Source of the DNA: Pelargonium nanum
Lineage: Eukaryota > Streptophyta > Magnoliopsida > Geraniales > Geraniaceae
DNA length: 45,481 nt
Reading direction: 5' to 3'
Assembly (NCBI GenBank): GCA_036897485.1
Contig: JAYMTF010000206.1
Coordinates: 1-45,481 of the forward strand
Of this stretch, positions 37,501 through 45,481 are shown one piece after another. The first letter of the stretch is position 1. Every line of letters starts with the position of its first letter. Position numbers and translations under genes: made by a program. Below the pieces are notes generated by a model that searched no databases, was not told the DNA's origin, and saw nothing but the letters and a program-made list of their open reading frames with translations.

Positions 37501-39397
37501 CAACTCAAGCAACTTTCCCATATATATTTGCTGTCAGCAAGTTCTTGCAGGTACCATTTGTCCCTTCTAGACCATTCTATTATTGGGTTATCTTTCTTTT
37601 CATATTCGCATATACCCTATATAATGCAAACAAACAACTTTCTAGCTCACTCAATTGTTTTGTTGCAGCCTGGCACCTTTGATCTTGTTGGCACCATTGT
37701 TTATGAAATTGACCAGAATCCCTACCAAAGCGTCTTCTACAACGGTACCATAGAAGTTGTTGAGGCCGGTAGTCTTCTCAGCATTGAATCTGTTTTCTTG
37801 ATTACCCTTGGAATCGCCCTTCTTGTGCTTCTTGGTTTATGGGTTCAAGGCCAAGTACAAAACCTTTCCAAGGTACACATGCTACCACTTTATTGTATCA
37901 TAACATTGTTGTTGGAGTGTGCTAACCTATGAACATAACTATTTGAGATGAAATCAAAGTGTGTTTTTGATCTTACAAATCCGGTGAATCTATTGAGTTA
38001 CCACAAACTTAAATACTTGAGGCGAGTTTGTTTAGCCAATTTTATTTGATTAGTATGAAAATGGGATATATTGGATATTTTTGGATTGCAATTATTTTTT
38101 TCGTTAAGTTTTTTTATGAGAGCATGTTTCTGATGAAAAAATTATTCCTTTTTCTTAAATTAGTTAACTATATCCAAATTTTGAGGAATTGAGAAAACAT
38201 GGCAGTGTTATTTTGGATAGCATTTGGATTTGAATTATTGTTTAGGAATGAGAACCGGGAATTGGAATTGGGATGAGATTCTCATTGCAAAGCCATTCTT
38301 ATGACAAAAAAAATCTTAATCCAAACATGAAATTCCCATTCTCGAATATTATTCTTATTCAAAATATTATACTTCAAACACCACCTAGATTCCTTTAATT
38401 TTTTTAATAATTGAAATGTTAGTAAAGTAAGCTGTTTCTATTTAATTAGGTTGAAAAGGAAAACAAGTTTGTTTTATAATTTTATGGCTGCTTTTAAGCA
38501 AAGAAAAACAAGAGAGGGAGATAAAAGGAAAGTTATCAATAAGATTACTTTACCTTTCATCTTGTTAAATCTCTTTTTACTATATAATCTCCCAATGAAC
38601 ACATTTATGTATTGACTATGTTCTAACCTCCCCACTTATCTCTCCTAGACCAAAAGATATAATTTTTTATTAATCTATTTGTTTTGTTCATCACCCAGAA
38701 AACTAAGAGAGCACCAAAGGTGGAAGTCGGAACCAGGAGTACAGATGCCTCAATGGACGAATGGCTACAGGTTCGTACACAGCATTACTGAACTTCATTA
38801 TGTGCATTTTGTTGTCTTGTTATCTTTTATTTGCCGTAGATCTAGAAACTCGGGTTGTTGGTCGGGCTGAAAAGGCCTAACCTGACCCGAAAGAGTTTGT
38901 AGGTTTTAGGCCATGGGTCTATTTTATGTAACTCGAACCTGCAAAATTGTGGGTCGGGTTTCGGGTGATCACAGATTCAGGTCCAAACTCTGACCTGAAT
39001 GAAGGAGGTTTGGGTCGGGTCGTGAGTTTTACATAGAAAATGCGTAGATTGAGTGTTATTTGCTGAACTCTTGAACCATTACACACTTTTTCATGGTAAG
39101 CCCGACCCAAAAACTGATCGGGTCTATTTTATATGCCCCGAACCCGAAAAAAATGTGTGGATTTCTGATGAGTGATGCCCCACGGGTTTGGTTCCAAACT
39201 GCCGCCTCTAATCTCTGGGCTTGCCATTTTCGGCTTAACCGTTTATCCATCATTTTCTTGTTTTTCCTTATAACACTTTGAATCAGCTGTAGTGGTTTTG
39301 GAATAATTGCTTATGGTATCTTTTTTATTGGGGTTTTGATGATCAGGGAACTGCGTATACTCAGTCACTTTCAAGCAAATCAAAGAAGAAGAAGTAG
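34560..39397 (+). CDS. Translocon-associated protein subunit alpha (TRAP-alpha/SSR-alpha)
   Basis: ER membrane subunit of the TRAP complex that sits at the Sec61 translocon and assists insertion of some secretory proteins. Exons: 34560-34623, 35840-36001, 36092-36142, 36336-36424, 37473-37550, 37669-37872, 38699-38770, 39347-39397; all joints are GT-AG and in frame, giving 256 aa, close to the Arabidopsis protein. Residues 1 to about 25 are the signal peptide (MAMKLRVFVLALLLL). An acidic lumenal segment follows (GEVEATEEGG). The TRAP fold is seen in AGEESELLVGMKNDG and HLPFDHRLLVQNLTV. N-glycosylation sequons lie at Asn118, Asn126 and Asn173. One membrane helix (SVFLITLGIALLVLLGLWV) is at 189-207, then a basic cytosolic tail ending KSKKKK. 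Intron 1 (1.2 kb) has internal tandem repeats, and intron 7 has a transposon remnant. Confidence 0.93.
34880..35525 (+). repeat. Tandem repeat inside TRAP-alpha intron 1, about 200-bp units
   Basis: Units start near 35001 (ctgatggttcctggcatcta), 35195 (ctggtggtacctggcatcta) and 35420 (ctggttgtacctgaaatgta), so spacings are 194 and 225 bp. Each goes on with atttgtattga, a gagta..tct..gttact/gctact block, gaactgtcaaggaacaaatt and cttggatg. A partial copy (attggtgattgtttttgttc) precedes the first. The array sits wholly in the intron, away from both splice sites. Confidence 0.8.
36425..37472 (+). other. TRAP-alpha intron 4
   Basis: A 1,048-bp intron. AT-rich, without a recognisable repeat or RNA gene. 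An open frame beginning at 37189 runs through the following exons and introns but is not a separate gene. Confidence 0.55.
38214..38393. mobile_element. MITE-like repeat in TRAP-alpha intron 6
   Basis: The interior shows an imperfect inverted arrangement: gagaaccgggaattggaatt and gagattctcatt on one side, aaattcccattctcg on the other, framed by tagcatttgg and caaacaccaccta. Similar gattctcattt strings occur at 39725-39790 and in TPI intron 2. No target duplication is clear. Confidence 0.4.
38843..39210. mobile_element. hAT-like short element in TRAP-alpha intron 7
   Basis: The left end tagaaactcgggttg and the reverse complement of the right end, tagaggcggcagtttgg, fit the family. The interior has gggtcgggtcgtg, tagaaaatgcgtagattgag and tttttcatggtaagcccg, closely matching the element in intron 7 of the TTN9-like gene. 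No target duplication could be read. Confidence 0.5.
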
Positions 39398-40250
39398 ATC
39401 TCATCTTTTTAAGTTTAGCTTCACAAATTTTCACATGACGTGCACACTTGTAATTCTGCTAAACGTCAGAAAAGCCTAGGAAGCTTCAAAATCTGTAGTT
39501 CTTTTTTTCTTCTCTACCCGAAAGGACTTTACCTTGCTGTTGTAGCATGTGAAGAATTTTACATTTTCAGTGTTCCCCTCAGATGCTAGATAGTTGAGCT
39601 TTTTTTAGTCGAGGTAGGAATTCTGCAGTTCTCTAAACCTCGGGAATTTTCCGTAGATCTCATGCTTAATTGTATCTTTTCTCCATTAGATGTTTCACAT
39701 AATTTGTCATAATGTTTCTTAGATAGCGTTTGAATTTAGATTTTGTTTACAGATGAGAATGAGATGGTGATTCTCATTTGTCGTGTTTGTATTATGATTT
39801 TTTGTCACGACCCGCGTCAGCCTGATACTGTCCTGTAAATCTATACCCTGTTCTCTTAACATATCCAAGACTATTTTTCTCCCGAGTAGGGGTGTTCATA
39901 TTCTGGTTTGAAACCGGATTGGACTGAATAGATTTTGTCTGATTTTTGAACCAAATTATTAATTTCAGAAAACAAGTATCTTTGCCAACTTTTTAGTAGT
40001 TGAGAGTCAGTTCTATCTGTCCTAATCAATTTGTTGGTTGAGACTCAGACCTGAATTATCACTCAGTCTGGTTCCAACTCATTTGAGTCTTGGTCGAGTC
40101 TTGATAATTAACAGGTCGATTGAGACATTATGCTAAAATATGCTTCATTCGTCTCAAAATAAGTGGTTTTCATCATTCTTTTTGTTTTGGTTTTGATCAT
40201 TCTCTGAAGGGGTTGGTCACCCATAATTATTCAATCACGTAATAATCTCG
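39398..40250 (+). other. TRAP-alpha 3' flank and repeat debris
   Basis: The first part is the 3' UTR of TRAP-alpha. At 39887 a typical element end (taggggtgttcatattctgg) starts a stretch with ggtttgaaaccgg and later gagtcttggtcgagtc; the other end was not found. No gene. Confidence 0.4.
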
Positions 40251-40839
40251 CACTTGAGATATGCTTTTCAAACGACTTGAGATCATTTCACTCTGAGGTG
40301 AATACTATTGTTGTGATTGCTTGCTGATCACTCTACGCACATGGCCTCGAACTTGAGATCAACTTTTCAAACGACAAGAGATTCTTTCTCTTAAACCAGT
40401 ACCATTGGTGTGATTGTACTTGTTGCCACAAATGTATGATGCCAATCATGGTCCAAAATGTGAGTGTAGCCACTTTTGCAATTCCTTTGGTGGTGAGCTC
40501 AACATCACCATTTGTTCATTCATTTTAGTACCATTTGCTTCCTCACCCATCACTACTTACCTAAAGCTCTCTTCCCATTTATCCAAAAAGAGATAAAAGA
40601 TGTGTCCTTTCACTTGCCTTAAATTATTTCATTCCACCAAAACTTTTCTTAGGCCAAATTAAATTCTTGTCTATGTATGGTTGAGAGATGTGAGAGTCAC
40701 CTCTTGATTGATATGGTCACATTTATAAATATTTGTCATTGCTTCTTTGTTTAGAAGTTTAGATCTAATTTTTGGAATAATTAATAAAACGATTGTTCGG
40801 TCAACTATTTCTACGTTGTACGTCAAATGGTATCAGAGC
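40251..40839 (+). mobile_element. LTR-retrotransposon remnant with initiator-tRNA primer site
   Basis: tggtatcagagc at 40828-40839 is complementary to the 3' end of plant initiator methionine tRNA, the usual primer binding site of Copia-type and TRIM elements. It follows a possible LTR end (gtca) at 40825 by two bases. The left LTR limit is uncertain. Inside, acttgagat...cttttcaaacgac occurs at 40252 and again at 40351, a 99-bp direct duplication that continues through ggtgtgattg. No gag or pol frame and no second LTR were recognised. Confidence 0.45.
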
Positions 40840-41560
40840 AACTACGCAATCATAGTATATAATTACACTTTCTTATCATCAATAAGGCATTTTTCTAACT
40901 TGATATTCTTCGTGTTAATAATAATTTACTCGTCAGTTTGTGTGTATTATATATCATATATTCTTATCTTCGATTGAGTCGAATTAAGATACCAATACAT
41001 TTTAAAAGACAAAATTATCTTTATACCCTCGAAGACGATTTGATTATTTATTTTTGTAGCATTCTTCATTTTTCTAAATAAGAAGAAGAATTAAAGTAGT
41101 GATTGAAACCATAAGTAATGGATGTTGGAGTGTAGGTGTAGTTTCGTTATCAGAACAATTAAAGCCCGAATTAGCAGTTGGCCATTGACTCTCCTAATAA
41201 CAGGTGGTGTTTGGGCAGCTCTACGTAGTTGTCACTAAAACCTTAACATCACTAATCGGGTTTCGGATCAGATTTTTCAGATTAATGCTCGATCTGAACC
41301 CAATTATTGTGCCGCAAACTTTTCATGTAACAAAGATTGATTCTAAAATTGATTGTGAAGATTATAATGATTTTAATTATGTAAGACGTTTTAATATTTT
41401 GGTTTAGTAGGTAATGTTTCTGCATTTTAATTATTTTCTGAAATCAATTCTCAAGTTGATTCTAAAATTGATTGTGAAATGTTAAATATTTTTAATTATT
41501 TATTGCATTTCAACTAATTTGGTTTAGTAGGTGATGACTCTGCAATTTAACTCACAAATT
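40840..41560. other. AT-rich region without gene
   Basis: No supported gene. Two near-identical strings, aagattgattctaaaattgattgtgaa near 41333 and aagttgattctaaaattgattgtgaa near 41453, each followed about 60 bp later by ggtttagtaggt and tgat/tctgca, show a direct duplication of about 120 bp. Confidence 0.45.
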
Positions 41561-41569
41561 GATTTTTAT

Positions 41570-41760
41570 TTTTTTAAGCAAAACAAACTTGCATTAAAAC
41601 TTGAGCTACAACCGGGGACTAGCTGGGACAATCCAAAACAACGACCAGACGTAGAACTAACAGTCCTTTCTAACAAATGAGCTACTACGTTCAGTAAATG
41701 TTACGAAAGAGAAATACACTTTCTCAAAACTAGAAGCAATACTACTACAATTTGGACTTA
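41570..41760 (-). mobile_element. Possible LINE 3' end (RNase H-like tail) remnant
   Basis: Minus-strand reading gives SFEKVYFSFV in one frame and, in another, LNVVAHLLERTVSSTSG. These resemble the SFVPRE-N-VAH-LA motif near the end of plant non-LTR elements and RNase H-like domains. An A-rich stretch (minus strand ttaaaaaaataaaaatc) follows. Frameshifted and very short, so only a fossil. The match is by pattern and not secure. Confidence 0.4.
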
Positions 41761-43454
41761 ACTTGCAAGTACCCTATATTTAATTTCGTTTTTTACAAAC
41801 TTAAATTGTACAAAATAGACATTGACTAATTTCAAATTTATATCAATCAGATCCGCATTTAGATTCCATCGATCTACGCATTTTACACATTTTTAAGTTA
41901 AATTTACACTCTTTTCAATTGAAATTAAATTTTCTCAACTTAAAGAGTATATTGTCAACTCTACCGACCTAAGCCAAACTTATTGCCATTTCTTTCTCTC
42001 CCTTTTGTCTTTTCAATCAATATATACATATATATATATATATACACATGTATATATGAATATTAAGTGATTTTTTTTATTTGTATGGTTGAGTTGATGG
42101 AATCATGAAAAAAAATCAAGATGAGTGGATTTAATGAGAAAAGATGTAGGTAGCTATAGCAATAACATGCAAATGGGAATGGGTTGAAATGTATTGAATT
42201 AGGACAAGTGAGCCATTTATTTGACTATGAATAAGTACATTTTCATGACTCCACACTCACCTTTGTGTCATCCAAATGTATGTAATGTCACCAACCCATA
42301 ATCAATGTCCAATTCATCTCAACAATCAAAGTTTTTTATCAATCAAGTAAGAAACTCCACTTTTAAGCAAATGCATAAGTAGAAAATTATTTTATATTAA
42401 TTAACAAAGAGTCTCAATATCAACGTCTTTTTGTAAATAAATATTAATCATATTCATAATTAAAAACACGTCGAACTATCATGTAATTGTTAGTCAAAAT
42501 TTTAATTGTAATATTAAAACAATATGTCCAACTATTATCATCATCGCGAGGTTACAAACTACTTTCTATCACGTGAATTAGAGAATTTTGAAAGACGAAC
42601 ATGATTATTAATATTTATTAATCTTAATGCATAATCACTTTACAATTTTGAATTTTAAAAGATATTATATTTGAGTAGTTGAACTTTATGCCCATTAAAT
42701 TGAGTTGCCAAAAGATAAAATTGCATGTTCTATCAATAAAGCATGACACATGTGAGAGCTTTATGTTCATGTTTTTGGCATAAATAAAATTAAATTGTGT
42801 TTTCGCACCAACAAAAATCTAAATTTCCACCAATTATTTTCTACAAGTCCACTATTAATATCTACAAATTATGTGCATGCAAAAAGAATGTGTGTGTGTG
42901 TACCAAAAATCACCTCCTAATCCACTTCCTAATTCTCAATGTTAAAATAGTAATTCCAAAAGAAAAATATCTCCTACCTTAAAGAATATTCATTCACTGC
43001 AAGCTGCAAAAATTAAATTTGTAACACATCATTTTGTGTCAGATTTTAAAGACTCATGTCCTCTCAATAACTTGTTGGTAGTGTGACCAATTAAATTGAT
43101 GATCATTAATAAATATAGTAAAAAAATTCCATGCAAAGGCATGAACACATGTTGTGTAGAATCAAAGAGCTAGTATTAATTGGAGCAGGTGAGTAAGTAG
43201 GTTTTAGACAGCAAAAATTAGCTGTGTATAGTTGAGATCTCATTAAATGGTTGATCATGACTTGTTATAGCCATATTGCTTCCAAAAAAGGTGGTTTTAC
43301 TTGGATATTTCCTCTAAATTTTGCAATTTTGATTAGTTATATTTAGAGTTTTTACATAATATTGGTAAGATCAAGAATCACAACTCATTTCCAATCTAAC
43401 TATGCTACCAGACACGTAACGTTTGTGCATGTATAGTTGCTAATACGTATTTAC
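41761..43454. other. AT-rich intergenic DNA
   Basis: No gene seen. A (ta)n microsatellite lies at about 42020-42055. Long A/T-rich tracts and many small open frames occur, none with recognisable protein features. This is the distal upstream region of the proline-rich protein gene. Confidence 0.4.
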
Positions 43455-43698
43455 TAGAGTCAACAATTAGGACCTATATCCGTGGACATTTGTAATTCAA
43501 TTCTACCAGCTTTCAGGTCAAGTGAGATTTATCTCGTGAAAGTTTCAGGTTCGGAACAAAACAAACAAACCCGCACAAAATTTGTGAACCCAACCAGCTA
43601 AAAACTGAACAAACCCAATAAAACTCGGGACATGTTCAAAATAGGGTTATGATCAACCCGAACCCGAACAGACCCGAAACCCAAAATTGAAATCTCTA
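43455..43698. mobile_element. hAT-like MITE with perfect 8-bp target duplication
   Basis: A 244-bp element. Ends are tagagtcaacaattagg and (reverse complement of the far side) tagagatttcaattttgg. It is flanked by the exact duplication gtatttac at 43447-43454 and 43699-43706. The interior has aacccgaacccgaacagac and caacccgaa motifs of the family. No transposase. It lies about 180 bp upstream of the TATA box of the next gene, so it could affect that promoter. Confidence 0.8.
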
Positions 43699-43879
43699 GT
43701 ATTTACGTCCATATAGATCAATTATAAAATTAACCCTAATAACGAACCAAACGTCATGTCCTCCATCTCCAATGGGTCCCCAATGGGCATGCATGTGAAG
43801 CTCATAACTCCACTGTCGGTGTGACACCATTTCAATGTCTTCGATCTCTTCCATCAACCTAAACTCTCTCCATTTCTTT

Positions 43880-43887
43880 CTATAAAA
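43880..43887 (+). promoter_or_regulatory. TATA box of the proline-rich protein gene
   Basis: ctataaaa lies 107 bp before the ATG at 43994, in a pyrimidine-rich context. It implies a start near 43915 and a leader of about 80 bp. Confidence 0.65.
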
Positions 43888-43993
43888 CTACATTTTCCCA
43901 AACTCAAAAACACACACCCACCATTTCCACAGAAGCTCACTATAGCTTCTTCACATTAATATTTTATACAAAAGCTTCACAATATTCGCAAAA

Positions 43994-45481
43994 ATGCGAA
44001 TCTTGTGTAGCTTGTTGTTGCTGACACTGCTCTTCTCAGCAAATGGTGAAAACACAGTTGAGGTTGTTGGGGTTGGAGAGTGTGCAGATTGTGCACTAAA
44101 CAATATTCAAACTACACATGCACTTTCAGGTACAATACCTTTTTTTTTATTTTAAATTGTTCGGGTTTTCGTTACACGATAAACATTTTTATTACTCGTA
44201 TGTAAATGTTCTTCAGTCTTCAACTTCTTCGTTTTTTTGTTTCGAAATTTGTATTTGTATTTTAGTTTGTGCATGCAAGTGTAAATATGCTTTGAAGTTT
44301 TATCATTATTTGACAAAACATTATGTGTTCTTTTGCCAACATTCTTAGGTTTTGTCCTACATTGGAAATTGCAGGGATAAAAGGGACCCCATGTTTTTTT
44401 TTTTTTTTGGTTTGGCAGGGTTAAATTCTATGCTCCTATGTAGTTTGTTTGCTTGGTACGTAAAAAAAGTTAGGATATGCATGTGTGTATAATTGCGTGA
44501 GTATCGAGTTATGAAAATATCGCTTTAAAGTTATTTAAAATTACTTAGTAATATCGGTCTTTAAGTTGACAACTAAGATTAGGAGAAACGACAAAGATTT
44601 AGCAAAATAAATATTAATTGTTGGGTTTTAATTTTTATAGTTGTATTGAGTCGGTGATAGTTACGTATAAAAAATACAATTTGAAAATGTGTAAAAATTG
44701 TTTAAACCGACCCTAACTTACTTTGAGAGCCACTAACTTTTTTTGTTACTATTATCCTTGCAGGGCTTAAAGTAAACATTGATTGCAAGGCTAGTGAAGG
44801 GCACTTCAAAACAAAAGGAGTTGGAGAGCTTGATGGTGAAGGAAACTTCAAAGTCTCTATTCCTCAAGAGCTTGTTGAAGATGGGAAGCTCAAGGAGGAT
44901 TGCTATGCACAACTTCAAAGTGCATCCTCCACTCCATGCCCTTCCCATGATGGCCTAGAGTCCACAAAGTTAGTGTTCAAGTCCAAAGATGGCTCAAAAC
45001 ACACTTTTGGGCTCCAAGGGAAGCTCAAGTTCTCCTCACAAGTGTGCACTTCTGCTTTCTTTTGGCATCATCACTTGCCTCCTTACAAGGGCTTTCCCCA
45101 CCACAAAATCCCTTTTCCTAAGGTCAAGCTCCCTCCGCTCCCACCATTCCACAAGCTCCCCCCACTCCCTCCGTTCCATAAGCTCCCTCCCCTCCCACCG
45201 TTCCATAAGAAACCATGTCCTCCTCCGGTGGTGAAGATTAAGCCCCCGCCAGTTCCACCAGTTAAGCCTCCACCAGTGATAGTTAAGCCTCCACCGGTGG
45301 TAGTTAAGCCCCCACCAGTGCCAGTCAAGAAACCGTGCCCACCAAAGAAATCAACGCCTTCCCCAGTGCCTGTCTATAAGCCTCCCCCAGTGCCCGTCTA
45401 CCATAAGCCTCCCCCAGTGCCTGTTAAGAAGCCCTGCCCACCAAAGAAGGCTCCTTTACCACCAGTCCCCGTTTATAAGCC
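43994..45481 (+). CDS. PRP2: Proline-rich cell-wall protein, PRP2/PRP4-like (3' end beyond window)
   Basis: Secreted structural wall protein. Exons 43994-44129 and 44764 to the window end; the GT-AG joint is in frame, and the gene is cut by the window edge after about 284 codons. Residues 1-18 are a signal peptide (MRILCSLLLLTLLFSANG). Residues about 22-155 form a Pollen Ole e 1-like domain (VEVVGVGECADC, LKVNIDCK, VGELDGEGNFKVSIP, CYAQLQS, SSTPCP). Then follow a His/Lys-rich LPPLPPFHK repeat (three copies) and PPVPVKKPCPPKK, KPPPVPVYHK and VIVKPPPV repeats. PPV.K and PPPVY modules are typical of hydroxylated PRPs that cross-link in the wall. The intron falls right after the first Cys pair, as I recall for PRP2 and PRP4. 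PRP4 is the alternative name. Confidence 0.88.

Noticed and set aside
37189-37932. 247-codon frame as a separate gene
   Set aside because: It runs through TRAP-alpha exons 5 and 6 and the introns around them. The homologous protein requires splicing.
45083-45328. 81-codon Gly/Thr-rich minus-strand frame
   Set aside because: Complement of the proline-rich repeats of the PRP gene.

Overview
This is nuclear DNA from a flowering plant, most likely a eudicot. The genes have short GT-AG introns and AT-rich flanks, one encodes a plastid transit peptide, and several products are plant-specific. I cannot name the species. Coordinates below come from reading splice sites by eye and checking that every joint keeps the reading frame. 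Gene names rest on remembered family sequences, not on a search.

Layout from left to right: (1) 603-3057 (+), a five-exon GDSL lipase/cutin synthase of the CUS2/LTL1 type. (2) 3875-5299 (+), a single-exon secreted protein joining an EC1/prolamin-like six-cysteine domain to a long Ser/Pro-rich repeat tail. (3) 5747-9903 (-), a nine-exon chloroplast triosephosphate isomerase. (4) 14883-17847 (-), a five-exon bHLH transcription factor of the bHLH121/URI type. (5) 19422-19494 (+), tRNA-Val(UAC), followed by a four-copy tandem repeat of about 177 bp. (6) 20406-23673 (+), an eight-exon TITAN9-like gene with one GC-AG intron. (7) 25848-27458, a TATA box followed by nine tandem exon-like units. (8) 28436-32450, a large inverted duplication of about 1.8 kb per arm carrying two decayed copies of a C2H2 zinc-finger gene. 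(9) 34560-39397 (+), an eight-exon TRAP-alpha (SSR-alpha) gene. (10) 43994 to the window end (+), the 5' part of a proline-rich cell-wall protein of the PRP2/PRP4 type.

The genes do not form one pathway. They cover cuticle and wall (CUS2-like, PRP-like, HRGP-like), plastid carbon metabolism (TPI), iron-response transcription (bHLH121-like), ER translocation (TRAP-alpha) and a seed-development protein (TTN9-like). As I recall, TPI, TRAP-alpha and PRP2 are close neighbours on Arabidopsis chromosome 2, and bHLH121 and TTN9 lie near each other on chromosome 3. The window may therefore keep an ancestral block that was split between duplicates in Arabidopsis.

The non-genic DNA is rich in two things. 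One is short non-autonomous DNA elements with hAT-like ends; two have perfect 8-bp target duplications, at 6133-6511 and 43447-43706. The other is local tandem duplications that arose independently at several sites. The most unusual parts are the nine tandem exon-like units, the inverted zinc-finger pseudogene pair and the EC1-like/Ser-Pro repeat fusion.
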